DNA from: Oscillospiraceae bacterium
Lineage (GTDB): Bacteria > Bacillota > Clostridia > Oscillospirales > Oscillospiraceae
Direction of reading: 5' to 3'
Assembly (NCBI GenBank): GCA_015068235.1
Contig: SVKY01000013.1
Coordinates: 1 to 45,975 of the forward strand
Length of the DNA stretch: 45,975 nt
A program made the translations under genes and the position numbers. Numbering within the stretch: the first letter of the stretch is position 1; the number at the start of each line of letters is the position of its first letter. The notes under the pieces were generated by a model. It ran no database searches. It had not been told where the DNA came from and saw nothing but the letters and a program-made list of their open reading frames with translations. Of the stretch, positions 10,201 to 19,600 are shown in pieces.

Positions 10201-12025
10201 AAATGATCTTCTTGACAAGATCAAGGCAGCTTCTACCGGCGTGATCTGCGCTGACCATGGCGAAGCATTTGAAAAGCTTGACGAGAACAGCTATGTACTC
10301 GATTGCAGTGAGCAGGGCTATCGTTCTTTGTGCGCAGCGATCGCAGCAGGGGGCATTGAAACGATCATCTATGCCAACAGCTATGCGCCGAATGAGGCGG
10401 AAGCTACCATCGAAGGCTTTGACAGAAGCATGGATGACGGCGTTTACGGTCTGTTCCATTTGACCAAGGCAATGATCAAGGAGAAGGTTAGAGGCAAGAT
10501 CGATATCATTCTCTTAACTGACCATGCAGCAAAGGTCAGTGGTGAGGAAAAGATGGTCAAGCCGGAAAATGCATCACTTTTGGGCCTTGGCAAGTGCATC
10601 ATTCAGGAGTATCAGAACCTAATGACCCGTGCCATCGATGCAGACGAGCTGACAACTGCCGATACGATCATGGACGAGCTTCTGCTTGCACAGCGCTCGC
10701 AGAGAGTTGCAATGAGAAACAACAAGCGCTATGAAGAATGCCTGGTGAAGTTCGAACGTGATGCACAGCTGGATGAAATCGAGCTTGATTTGAGCGAGGG
10801 CTGCGTGCTGATCACCGGCGGTACCGGTGGCTTGGGCTTAGAGGCTGCAAAGTATTTGGCAGAAAAGGGCGCCAAAAATATTTGCTTGCTGAGTAGAAAG
10901 AAGCTGCCCGAGGAAGCACAGTGGCAGCAGATTTTGGATGAGAACAGCGACAAGAAGCTGTGCGCAATTTTGTCCGTGATGAAGCAGCTTCGTGAGAAGA
11001 AGATCGATATCTTCGCACGCAGCGCTGATGTGGCAGACCTGACCGCAATGAAGGCTTTGACAGAGGATCTGAAGAAGAACTACGGCAAGATCGTCGGTGT
11101 GATCCATTGTGCAGGTGTTGCCGGTGACGGCTTCATCGTCAACAAGCCGTTTGAGGTATTCCGGAATGTTGTTTCGCCCAAGATGATCGGCACAAAGGTT
11201 CTCGAATCCGTGATCGATTGGGACATGCTTTCGATCTTTGTGGCATATTCTTCCATGACAACACTGCTTGGTGGTCCCGGTCAGGGTGACTATACCGCAG
11301 CGAACAGCTACCTGGATGCATTGGCACAGCAGGGAAGCATCAAGGGCAGACCCATTGTTTCTCTGAATTGGCCTGCATGGAGCGAGACCGGCATGGCTGT
11401 TGATTATGACGTTTCCGAGGCACAGGTCCTCTTCAGCTCGCTGGATAACGCAACGGCAATTGCATATTTGAACGATGCCATCAGCTACCGTTTGGCAAAT
11501 GTTGTTCCCGGTGAGATCAACTATACCGTTTTGGCGGCGATCTCCGATGATCTGCCCTTGTCCATGGCGACGAATATTCGCAAGGCTGTGGAGGTGCAGA
11601 AGAAGAGAATGCTCAGCGGTGACGGCGCAAGAGGCAGCAATTTCAATGCGCAGGATATTGTCATTCTCGGCAAGGCGGCTGAAGATTTTACGCATACGGA
11701 AAAGAAGGTTGCTTATATCTATGCAAGCGTTTTGAGCATTGAAGAGATCGACATTTACGAGAACTTCAACTCCATGGGCGGTAACTCCATGACCTCCACG
11801 GAGATCCTCAAGTTCCTGAATCAGTATTTTGACAACATGCTCGATGTTTCGGATGTGTTCTCCTATCCGACGGTATTCGAGATGGCAGAATACATCGACT
11901 CTAAGCTTGCGGCGAAGAATGAAGCGGCACTTCCTGAAAAGACGGAAAATGTTTCTGATCTGTTGGATCAGCTCGAGAGCGGAGAAATTGAAGTAGAAAA
12001 GATGATTGAATTCTTTGATGAGTGA
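7211..12025 (+). CDS. AT-less PKS module PKS2 (KS-DH-KR-ACP)
   Basis: Second extension module, 1604 aa, starting at TTG 7211 behind AGGAGG (7195-7200), 16 bases after the PKS1 stop. The next in-frame ATG would delete the N-terminal docking helices (~1-30), so TTG is preferred. KS: Cys218 (DTACSSG), His359 (ETHGTG), His399 (NVGHL). DH: canonical H-x3-G-x4-P with His710, Asp in LLDATVN, and a GPRW motif. KR: GGTGGLG (~1203) and Tyr1361 in QGDYTAAN. No ER and no AT. The ACP core reads GGNSM with Ser1526. The C-terminus (LLDQLESGEIE) repeats the PKS1 docking motif, so this protein has docking elements at both ends. Its KS signatures (CSSG, HGTGTLLGDP) match PKS4 rather than PKS1 or PKS3. Confidence 0.95.
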   Translation: MINLKEYILEQVSKKELSLDRAMEFLQELGEMEKSSAPDGRIAVVGMSCDLPEALNYNEFWQNILNERDCLGYMPREHDEYYKLVENPQFAEVMEIKSFRIEENRFNSRSSYLKNSDKFDAAFFGISPREARYMEPSQRVFLETACSAIEDAGYSLNDVYGSSIGVFVGKDHNNAEFYKKISKPDNLSTTGSWHGILASRISYIFNFSGPALVIDTACSSGLVAVHEACRALQAGDCEMAIAGGISTGGAPADGTKDPEEVTDALESVASPDSTVRPFDKKSAGTVFGEGCAAVLLKPLKKAIEDGDHIHAVILASAANNDGASNGITAPNPAAQTDVIMKAWDSAKIDPRSISYIETHGTGTLLGDPIEFKALNNAFRKFSDDRQFCGIGSAKSNVGHLVAASGCVGMMKVILAMKNHTLPASINFEEPNPHINFLDSAMYMVDQTLPWGEKGETLRAGVSAFGFSGTNVHVVLESADKYLPKEKSMDKKPRILTMAAKTKWSLEQIVARYAAFIDCNENVDLDALCYTASVGRGHYSFRVAFEFEGYEDLKQKIDRLHYFGLDHAEKGVYYGSYKVVSDRRMERSEGEYTESQVRQTNAQAEQILARMQNNALSASDCEALCDCYIHGATIRWEALYEKGTVQKISLPTYPFERTIYWAENKELTAGGANMGEPNDHPLVERCLLKSVNQDIYTTKFSVKKHWILHDHVIMGRNIIPGTAYVELAREACSKYIDGEMELRDLIFMTPLGVDPDEEIEAQIVVTKFRDHVEFVVATAKRALDAEGSEWVKHVEGKAYKLDGASVPAAYDLSVLETDTSLMSREVQLAGLETQDAIMCFGPRWQNVKRVYISPKDLYVHGKIADEFTDDLKVFQYHTSLLDATVNAGIQATMEGVYLPFVFKSLKLYRPLPQEVFSRAICKNPNAPSDETYTYDIQLMDSEGNILVDVTDYTVKKVHKFNNYEDKTYYRLDWITKDAEAEYNESLGKVLVLGSKRLGNDLLDKIKAASTGVICADHGEAFEKLDENSYVLDCSEQGYRSLCAAIAAGGIETIIYANSYAPNEAEATIEGFDRSMDDGVYGLFHLTKAMIKEKVRGKIDIILLTDHAAKVSGEEKMVKPENASLLGLGKCIIQEYQNLMTRAIDADELTTADTIMDELLLAQRSQRVAMRNNKRYEECLVKFERDAQLDEIELDLSEGCVLITGGTGGLGLEAAKYLAEKGAKNICLLSRKKLPEEAQWQQILDENSDKKLCAILSVMKQLREKKIDIFARSADVADLTAMKALTEDLKKNYGKIVGVIHCAGVAGDGFIVNKPFEVFRNVVSPKMIGTKVLESVIDWDMLSIFVAYSSMTTLLGGPGQGDYTAANSYLDALAQQGSIKGRPIVSLNWPAWSETGMAVDYDVSEAQVLFSSLDNATAIAYLNDAISYRLANVVPGEINYTVLAAISDDLPLSMATNIRKAVEVQKKRMLSGDGARGSNFNAQDIVILGKAAEDFTHTEKKVAYIYASVLSIEEIDIYENFNSMGGNSMTSTEILKFLNQYFDNMLDVSDVFSYPTVFEMAEYIDSKLAAKNEAALPEKTENVSDLLDQLESGEIEVEKMIEFFDE

Positions 12026-12059
12026 TGAAACACAAAATTGATTTCAAGGAGACGATATC

Positions 12060-12995
12060 ATGAATATTATTGAAGCGAGCAGGCTCGTAAAGAAGTATAA
12101 GAATACCGTTGCTGTGGACGGCATCGACCTGACCGTGAAAGAGGGCGAGATTTTTGGACTTCTCGGTCCCAACGGCGCGGGAAAATCTACCTTTATCGGA
12201 ACGCTTGTCGGCACATTACAGGTGACCGAGGGCAGTGTCCGCATCTTTGACAAGGATATCAGCAAGGAAAGCGCCGCAATTAAGAAGGACATGGGATATG
12301 TTCCGCAGGATCTTGCGTTTTTTGAAAAGCTCAGCGCCTATGATAACGTGCTGTACTGGGGCAGACTTTACGGTCTGCGCGGCTCTGAGCTGAAGAAGGC
12401 GGCACAGGAGGCTTTGGAATTTACAGGTCTTTGGGATCGCCGTAAGGAGCAATCTGAAAAATTCTCCGGTGGCATGAAGCGCAGATTGAACATTGCCTGC
12501 GCCATCGTGCATAAGCCGAAGCTGCTGTTCATGGACGAGCCGACGGTCGGTGTTGATCCGCAGTCAAGAAACAATATTTTGGACACGATCAAGGATTTGA
12601 ATCGCAACGGTACGACCGTCATTTACACCTCTCACTACATGGAAGAGGTTGAGGCGATCTGCGACAGAGTTGGTATCATGGATTTCGGCAAGATCATTGC
12701 ACTTGGCACGATCGACGAGTTGATCTCCGCTCATGTGACCGATGAGTGTGCGATCATCGAGGTCGAGGACATCGACCTGCAGACGATCGAAGCCATCAAG
12801 CGTATCGAGGGTGTCAACTCATGCGAACGTGAGGACAAGGTACTGACACTTCATGTCAACCCCGGCATGATCACCATGATGCAGCTTTTGGAAAAGCTGA
12901 TTGCCAAAAAGCTGAACATTCAGGCGGTCAATATCGAAAAACCGAATTTGGAGACCGTTTTCCTCATGCTCACGGGCAAGAAACTCAGAGATTGA
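12060..12995 (+). CDS. ABC transporter ATP-binding subunit (LnrL-like exporter ATPase)
   Basis: A 311-aa cytoplasmic ATPase powering the two permeases encoded next. Walker A is GPNGAGKST, the Q-loop is in GYVPQD, the signature is FSGGMKRR (an LSGGQ variant usual in the drug/antibiotic exporter group), Walker B is LLFMDEPT, and the switch His is in YTSHYMEE. A ~85-aa C-terminal domain follows, as in DrrA/CcmA-type ATPases. AAGGAG (12045-12050) supports ATG 12060. The order ATPase then two ABC-2 permeases matches LnrLMN, the linearmycin (polyene) exporter of Bacillus subtilis. Its position between two PKS cassettes points to export of, or self-protection against, the cluster product. The family assignment is certain; the substrate is inferred. 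Confidence 0.93.
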   Translation: MNIIEASRLVKKYKNTVAVDGIDLTVKEGEIFGLLGPNGAGKSTFIGTLVGTLQVTEGSVRIFDKDISKESAAIKKDMGYVPQDLAFFEKLSAYDNVLYWGRLYGLRGSELKKAAQEALEFTGLWDRRKEQSEKFSGGMKRRLNIACAIVHKPKLLFMDEPTVGVDPQSRNNILDTIKDLNRNGTTVIYTSHYMEEVEAICDRVGIMDFGKIIALGTIDELISAHVTDECAIIEVEDIDLQTIEAIKRIEGVNSCEREDKVLTLHVNPGMITMMQLLEKLIAKKLNIQAVNIEKPNLETVFLMLTGKKLRD

Positions 12996-13023
12996 GAATT
13001 TTGCAGAAAGGAACCGGAGTGTT

Positions 13024-14232
13024 ATGAGAAATATTTATTTTCAAATGGTCCATTCCTTGAAATGTATTTTCAAGGATACGAAGCCATTGATATCCAAGCT
13101 CCTGACCTTTGCGATCGTGATTCTGGTTTTGGGCTCAGCGTTTAGCGAGACGTTTGAGGCGACCTCCATGGAGCCTGTCCGAGTTGCGGTTTTGAATGAG
13201 GATCAAGGACCTGTCGGGCAAATGATTGTTGATTGGCTGGAAGGCAATGACAACGCCTTCGATGCCATGGGACAAGAACCGCAAACGAGCGAGCCTGAAG
13301 CACAAACGCAGGACAATGAGGCAAGCATGTGGTTGACCGCTGTGCGTGTCGATAGCTTCGAGGAAGGTCAGAAGCTTGCTGAAGAAAAAGATGATGATCA
13401 GCGAATTTCCGCAGTGATCGCGATCCCGTCGGACTTCTCTGCAAAGATGCTTTCATCGGAAAAAACTGCAATTGAAATACATTGCGGTCGTGCCTCAGCG
13501 ATCGAAGCCACAGTTGTCGAGTGTGTTTTCGATACCTTTGTTACATCGTTCAATTACAGAACCGCGTTGGAAGAACTCGGACAGCAGGTGATCAACGAGC
13601 TTTCTACGGAAGAGAGCATCAAGCAGATGGACATGGGAGATGTAGATTCTCCCGATGCGATGAGCTATTATGCCATCGCAATGCTGATGATGACCCTGCT
13701 CTATAGTGCTGAATACGGCGTTAACGGCATTGCTGACGATTACCTCGGCGTGATCGGCGAGCGTATCAGAACTACCCCGATCAAGCCATATCAGCAGTAT
13801 ACGGGCAAGATTTTGGGCATGTGCATCGCATCGACCTTTCAAGGCTTGTTTATCGTGCTGCTAACCGGCTTGGCATACGGCGCAAATTGGGGAAGCAATT
13901 ACTTGCTTTTGGTGGCGATCATCTTCTCGATGTCGATGGTTGCAACGACCTTCGGCGCATTGTTCTGCATGATCACCCGTGACGGTCAGAAAGCGCAGGC
14001 TTTTGTTACGGTGCTTGTGATTGCGTGCACCTTCTTGGCAGGTGGTTTTGTCAAGATTGATATGGGTGCAGTTAAGTTCCTTTCCCCGAACTATTACGCA
14101 CAGACGGCGATGTTTAATTCCATCTACGGCGGAGATATGTCCATTGCTTATTCTTATATTGGCGTTCTTTGGGGCTTCGCCATTGCAGCAAGTGCACTTG
14201 CCCTTGCGCTTTCAAGGAGGAAAAGAGCATGA
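13024..14232 (+). CDS. ABC-2 type permease, first subunit (LnrM-like)
   Basis: A 402-aa integral membrane protein with the ABC-2 exporter plan: one N-terminal transmembrane helix (~20-40), a large soluble loop (~40-215) expected outside the membrane, then five hydrophobic segments (about 222-245, 260-285, 293-317, 326-345 and 378-400). The loop holds a Gln/Glu/Thr-rich low-complexity stretch near residues 80-100, so it is probably partly flexible. A ribosome site (AAAGGA) precedes ATG 13024. The stop TGA overlaps the ATG of the next permease (ATGA at 14229-14232), so the pair is translationally coupled and probably forms a heterodimer with the upstream ATPase. Confidence 0.9.
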   Translation: MRNIYFQMVHSLKCIFKDTKPLISKLLTFAIVILVLGSAFSETFEATSMEPVRVAVLNEDQGPVGQMIVDWLEGNDNAFDAMGQEPQTSEPEAQTQDNEASMWLTAVRVDSFEEGQKLAEEKDDDQRISAVIAIPSDFSAKMLSSEKTAIEIHCGRASAIEATVVECVFDTFVTSFNYRTALEELGQQVINELSTEESIKQMDMGDVDSPDAMSYYAIAMLMMTLLYSAEYGVNGIADDYLGVIGERIRTTPIKPYQQYTGKILGMCIASTFQGLFIVLLTGLAYGANWGSNYLLLVAIIFSMSMVATTFGALFCMITRDGQKAQAFVTVLVIACTFLAGGFVKIDMGAVKFLSPNYYAQTAMFNSIYGGDMSIAYSYIGVLWGFAIAASALALALSRRKRA

Positions 14233-15350
14233 CTATACTGTTGAATAACCTCAGAAGAATTTTTGGAAAGCCGCTGAACATCATTTTGATGGTTGTTGTG
14301 CCGATTGTATTAAACATCTTCTTTATTTCTGTTACGAATATGGAAAATGTCTACGTCGTCGGTGTCATTGATTGTGACGATTCAAGACTTACGCAAATCA
14401 TTACCGATAAGCTCAAGGAAAATGCAGATATTGTTTACTTTGAAGATGATGAGATGCGTATCAACAGCGCATTGCTCAACGGCGAAATCCATCTGGCGGT
14501 GCGTTTTGCAGAGAACTACGAGCAAGATATGATTGCCGGCAAAGCGCCGCAGTTAGAAAACTACACGATCATGGAGGATGAGGATTATGAACCGATCCGC
14601 CTGATGCTTTCGAGCTACAACGGTGCCTTCCAGGATTTTGGCAAAATCTTTAAGGATGATGCTGAGAAATTCAACCAAGCGGTTGATAAATATTTAGACG
14701 GTGATCTTTCGGCAGAGTATAAGACCTTGGGCTACAGCGAACAGGAAAAGGTCTCTCGTGCAGTGTCGTCCTTGGGCTATCTGGCGATGGGTATGATGTT
14801 CTTAATGTCCTTCGCGACAACGCTTCTCCTGGAGGACAAGGTGACCCGTGTTTACAGCCGCCTGCTGACGACGCCTGTCAGCCGAGCCAGCTACTTGATC
14901 CAGCATTTGATCAGTTATGTCATTGTTGCCGCGTTGCAGGTAGTTTTGATCATCAATATTCTGCCGTCCGTGGTTGACATCAGCTTCGGCAGCGGTCAGA
15001 CCTTGTTTGAGGTCATTGTGGTTACGCTGATTTTTGCAACAAGCTGCATTGCCATCGGTTTGACGATCAGCCGCTTCTCGAAGAACAATGTTGTTGCCGG
15101 TGCGTTTGTCGGCTTGGTCAACCTGCCGGTACTGATGCTCGGCGGCTGCATGTGGCCCCGTGAGCTGATGCCCGAGGCAGTGCAGAAAATCGGTGATTTT
15201 ATGCCGACAACATGGTTCCTAAGTGCTGCTGAAACCGTGCTCTATGGCGAGGGCTTGGGTTCAGCGAAGATGGAGCTGATCTACTTAGGTGCTTTGGCGG
15301 TGGTTCTTCTGACCATTTCCTTTACGGTCAAGACGGACGATAAGTGCTGA
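14229..15350 (+). CDS. ABC-2 type permease, second subunit (LnrN-like)
   Basis: A 373-aa membrane protein with the same plan as its neighbour: N-terminal helix (~15-38), soluble extracytoplasmic loop (~40-180), then five hydrophobic segments ending near the C-terminus. ATG 14229 is chosen because AGGAGG (14215-14220) lies 8 bases upstream and the ATGA overlap couples it to the first permease; a longer in-frame start at 14169 lies inside the first permease and lacks a ribosome site. With the ATPase it completes a three-protein exporter. AT2 starts 64 bases further on with no terminator between. Confidence 0.9.
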   Translation: MTILLNNLRRIFGKPLNIILMVVVPIVLNIFFISVTNMENVYVVGVIDCDDSRLTQIITDKLKENADIVYFEDDEMRINSALLNGEIHLAVRFAENYEQDMIAGKAPQLENYTIMEDEDYEPIRLMLSSYNGAFQDFGKIFKDDAEKFNQAVDKYLDGDLSAEYKTLGYSEQEKVSRAVSSLGYLAMGMMFLMSFATTLLLEDKVTRVYSRLLTTPVSRASYLIQHLISYVIVAALQVVLIINILPSVVDISFGSGQTLFEVIVVTLIFATSCIAIGLTISRFSKNNVVAGAFVGLVNLPVLMLGGCMWPRELMPEAVQKIGDFMPTTWFLSAAETVLYGEGLGSAKMELIYLGALAVVLLTISFTVKTDDKC

Positions 15351-15380
15351 TTGGCTAAAAATGCCGTCATAATCTAAAGA

Positions 15381-15422
15381 AGGAGAAACCGACTTTTGTC
15401 GGTCATAGAGAGTTATGATTAA
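15381..15422 (+). promoter_or_regulatory. AT2 leader: Shine-Dalgarno, hairpin and possible mini-ORF
   Basis: AGGAG at 15381-15385 is 29 bases from the AT2 ATG (15415). Between them is a perfect 6-bp hairpin, ACCGAC-TTTT-GTCGGT (15388-15403). It could shorten the distance or hide the site. A TTG at 15396 opens an 8-codon frame (MSVIESYD) ending at TAA 15420-15422, overlapping the AT2 start. This parallels the leader in front of AT1. An in-frame TAG at 15406 rules out any upstream extension of AT2. A weaker AGAG at 15406-15411 could also serve as a ribosome site. Confidence 0.4.
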
Positions 15423-16653
15423 TAAAAAAGCTTTTCTGTTCCCCGGGCAGGGGTCACAGTATATCGGCATGGGCAAAAACCTGTGCGAAAAGTATGACGT
15501 TGCCAAGAGAACCTTTGAGGAAGCAAACGAAGCACTGTCGTTCGACCTGAGCGGACTTTGCTTCAAGGGTGATCTTGCGGAGCTGACTTTGACCAAGAAT
15601 GCACAGCCGGCGATCCTGACCACGAGCGTTGCGATGTTCCGTGTGCTGCAGGAAAAGAAGGTCGAGCCGCAATTTTTGGCAGGTCACAGCCTTGGCGAGA
15701 TCTCCGCACTGACGTGTGCAGGCGTGTTTGATTTTGCCGATGCAGTTCGTTTGGCAAACAAGCGTGGCGAATTGATGCAGGAGGCTGTCCCGACAGGGAA
15801 GGGCGCTATGGCAGCGGTCATGACGCGCGATATCAAGATGCTCGCTGAGCTTTGTAAAGAGATTTCCGGTGATGAGGTCGTTGTGATCTCGAATTACAAC
15901 ACCAAGAAGCAGCAGGTCATTTCCGGCGATGTCAACGCGGTTAACCGTGCATTGGAGCGTTTGGCGCAGATGGAGATCAAGACCAAGCTGCTCAATGTCA
16001 GCGCACCGTTCCACTGCCCCTTGATGCAGCCGGCAGCGGATAAATTCCGTGAGGAGCTTGCGAAGTATCAGATCAATGATCCGAAATATCCGGTCATTGC
16101 AAATATCGATGCAAAGCTCTATCCCGGCAAGGAGGCTGTGATCGACCATTTGGTGCAGCAGATCGTCAGCCCCGTGCAGTGGACACAGAGTATGACCTTC
16201 CTGAAGAAGAGTATGGTCAAATTCTGCGTTGAGGTTGGCTCGGGTCATGTGCTGAAAAACATGATGAAGAGCAACATTTCCGACATTCCCGTATATTCTT
16301 TTGAGAGCGACGAAAATGCGATCTATGAGCATATGGAAAACGCAATTTTCCCCTTTGCATCCCGTGCAATGGGTATTGCGGTCGCTACAAGAAATCAAAA
16401 TTGGGACGATAACGAATACAAGAGCGGTGTCGTTGCTCCGTACAACGAGCTTGCAAAAATTCAAGCCCTTGTCGAGCAGGAAAATCGCAAAGAGACCGAT
16501 GAAGAAGTCAATCGTGCGCTTGAACTGCTGCTGACGATCCTCAAGACGAAGAAGGCTCCTGCGCAGGAGCAGATCAGCAGACTCAAGGAGCTGTTTGACG
16601 ACACGGGAAAGACAGAATACTTCCAAGCATTTGACTATAGTGCCATTGGCTAA
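15415..16653 (+). CDS. Discrete malonyl-CoA:ACP acyltransferase (trans-AT), copy 2
   Basis: A 412-aa FabD-like acyltransferase paralogous to AT1. It has FPGQGSQYIGMG, the nucleophile in GHSLGE (Ser92) and the catalytic His in APFHCPLM (His200), so it should be active and malonyl-type. The FHC variant of the usual FHS motif is a minor difference. The C-terminal ~95 residues (from about 310, SRAMGIAVATRN) match the AT1 tail, including an Arg/Glu-rich helical region and a KKAP segment. An in-frame stop just upstream fixes ATG 15415. It opens the second AT-PKSa-PKSb cassette, directly after the exporter and 18 bases before PKS3. Confidence 0.94.
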   Translation: MINKKAFLFPGQGSQYIGMGKNLCEKYDVAKRTFEEANEALSFDLSGLCFKGDLAELTLTKNAQPAILTTSVAMFRVLQEKKVEPQFLAGHSLGEISALTCAGVFDFADAVRLANKRGELMQEAVPTGKGAMAAVMTRDIKMLAELCKEISGDEVVVISNYNTKKQQVISGDVNAVNRALERLAQMEIKTKLLNVSAPFHCPLMQPAADKFREELAKYQINDPKYPVIANIDAKLYPGKEAVIDHLVQQIVSPVQWTQSMTFLKKSMVKFCVEVGSGHVLKNMMKSNISDIPVYSFESDENAIYEHMENAIFPFASRAMGIAVATRNQNWDDNEYKSGVVAPYNELAKIQALVEQENRKETDEEVNRALELLLTILKTKKAPAQEQISRLKELFDDTGKTEYFQAFDYSAIG

Positions 16654-16671
16654 AGATCGATTGGAGTCAAT

Positions 16672-19600
16672 ATGTTAAATCTGAATCTGAACCTAAAGCT
16701 AAATGAATTAAGCTGCGATACAACCGCCTTTGAAGGGATCCAAACCGCTCAGAACAAGACGGGAATTGCTGTCATTGGCATCGATGCGAAGGTTGGTTCG
16801 GCGTTGACGAAGGAGGAGATTTGGCAGGCATTTGCCCAAGGCTTCGACATGATCACACAATTCCCTGAGGAACGTGTGGAAGATGCACAATGCTTTTCGA
16901 GGCTTACAAACGGTCGTAATGTGAAGCGTTTTTCTCAAAGAGCGTTTCTGCCATGGATCGACAAATTTGATCCAGGGGTGTTTAAGATCGCTCCGACTGA
17001 GGCAGAACTGATGGATCCGGTGCAGAGAATGTACTTGGAATCTGCATGGTCTGCCTTAGAGGATGCAGGCTACGGCGGTCAGCGGCTCTACGGCAGCAAA
17101 ACGGGCGTTTATGTCGGCTATAATAATGTCGGTCAGGGCTATGATGCGCTTTTGAAGGATATGCCGCAGGAGACGGTCGGCGTTACGCTTTCGGGCAATG
17201 TCAGCTCGTTTTTGGCAAGCAGATTGAGCTATTTGCTCAATCTGACCGGTCCTGCAATGGTCATCGACACGGCGTGTTCGTCGTCCCTTGTTGCCCTGCA
17301 TGAGGCGTGCAGAGCGCTCAAGGCAGGGGACATTACCACCGCTGTGGTTGGCAGTATTCGAATATTCTTCTGCCCTGAGGATAGCGGTGAGGACATCGGA
17401 ACAACCTCCAGCAGTGAGAGAACAAAGACGTTTGATGATTCAGCCGACGGTACCGGTGGCGGTGAAGGTGTGATCAATCTTGTCTTGAAGCCGCTTAGCT
17501 CGGCGATTGCAGACAAAGATCATATCTATGGCGTGATCAAGGGCAGCTGCGCAAACCAAGATGGCAGCTCGATCGGTATCACCGCTCCAAATTCCGCTGC
17601 GCAGGAAAAGGCGATCATGCAGGCCTGGAAGGAAGCCGAAATTCACCCCGAGGAGATCTCCTATATCGAGGCACACGGTACGGCTACAAAGCTCGGTGAC
17701 CCTGTGGAGATCGGGGGGGTGACGGCTGCGTTCTCGCACTTCACGGAGAAAAAACAGTTTTGTGCCATCGGTGCATCCAAATCGAATTTCGGGCATTTGG
17801 ATTGTGCTTCGGGTCTTTTGGGGGTGCTCAAGGTCCTTCTGATGATGCAGCATAAAACGCTTGTACCGACGATCCACTTTGTCTCCCCGAATCGGAAGAT
17901 CGATTATATCCATTCTCCGATCTATATTAACGATACCCTCAAACCGTGGCAGACGGAAAGCGGTGTTTTGACCGCAGGTGTCAGCTCGTTCGGATTGAGT
18001 GGTACCAACTGTCATGTTGTATTGCAATCGTACGAAACGGCAGAGGCTCAGCCTTCCTCCAAGCGTCAGCTGTTGACGGCTTCCGCTATGGAGAAGGATA
18101 CGCTCAAAGAGCTTCTGCAGTCGTATCAGCGATATTTGAAAAATCATCCAAATACAGAATTAGAGGACTTTTGCTTCACACTCAATACAGGACGCGGTCA
18201 GTACCGTTGCAGATTTGCAATGGTGTTGGAAAATGCCTCTGATTTTACGGAGCGTTCCGTTGAGGAATTGCTTTCTAAAGAATTTTATCACGAATTTCGC
18301 ATTGTCGCTGACGGAGTGCAGACGGAAGACGGCTTGCTGACTCTTGCAATGCAGGAAGAATTGACGCAGCAGGCGAAGGCGAATATCGAGCTTTCGCAGC
18401 TTGCAAAACTGTTCTTGCAGGGAGCGCAAATCGATTTTTCTCCGTTGTATGCGGAAAAAAATCGGCAAAAGCTATCTTTGCCGACCTATCCGTTCCGTCA
18501 TCAGCGTTGCTGGCACACGCCGAGTGAAACAACAATGAACGAGACGGAGAAAATGCACCCACTGATCGATCGCTGTGTGGTACGCTCTCGAGGTGTGAGT
18601 ATCTATGAAAAGAAAATTACGCTTGATACCTGCATGGAGATCCGTGAGCATCGGATCAACGGTGTGTGCGTGATGCCGGGAACGGTCTATGTCGAAATTG
18701 CGCATGCCATCGGCTGCGATATGTTCAAAAACAGCGCATTTACATTTGTGCAGGTGACATTTTTCTCGCTGATGACCTGCGGTGAGAATGAGAGCCGTTT
18801 GCTTCATGCGATCGTGCGAGAGGAAAACGGGGAGCTGCACATTTCGATGTCGAGCTGCGGAGATGATGATGTGTGGGTGGACCACATTGAAGCGGTTTTG
18901 CGCAAGGATCATCACTTGAGAGAACCGAAGCAGACCGATTTGAAGCAATTGCTTGCAGCTTATCCGACGATGTATACGCAAGACTCCGAGGAAGACAGCG
19001 AGAACTTTGTCAAGCTTGGAGAGCATTGGCAAACGGGCACGAAGCTTTATGTGGATGAAAGCTCCGTTGTGCTGTGCAGTGAAGTCGGCGAACCTTTTAG
19101 AAATGAGGCAGAGTCTTATTGGCTCTATCCTCCGATGCTCGACGGCTCGATGAATTCGGGCATTATGCTGTTAGACGGGCAGTATTTGCCGCTGAATTAT
19201 AAAAACATGCGCTTCTATGGAAAGCTGAATGATGCTGCCTACAGTCTTATCAAACGCAAAAATGCCGACGAACCGACGCAGGAGATCGCTCTGTTTGAAG
19301 TGCAGATGTTTGATAAGAGCGGAAAACGGATCGCTGATGTTGAGGAATATGCACTCAAGCGAGTCAATCAGGCAGAGAGCTTCTTGAAAAATGAAGTGAA
19401 CGATGCCCTTTGGCAGATTCGCTGGATCGAAATGCAGGAGCAGGAGCTTGCTGAAAAGGCAGACAGAGTGATCCTGTTCTTAACGCTGGGACAGGAAAAT
19501 CTTCCAATCGTGAAGCTTGCAATGCAGCGATATCACGAGGTTGTGCGACTGTATTTGTCAAATGAAACGAGAAAAATTGATGATTTAACTTACAGTGTCA

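Noticed and set aside
10800-11400. Second reductase (ER) within the PKS2 reductive region
   Set aside because: Only one Gly-rich nucleotide loop and one Ser/Tyr pair occur; the preceding ~200 residues are the structural half of the KR.
14169-14228. Longer start for the second permease
   Set aside because: It would lie inside the first permease gene without a ribosome site; ATG 14229 has AGGAGG and an ATGA overlap.
15388-15403. Hairpin before AT2 read as a terminator
   Set aside because: The stem is only 6 bp, no T-run follows, and it lies after the Shine-Dalgarno, so it is more likely to affect translation.
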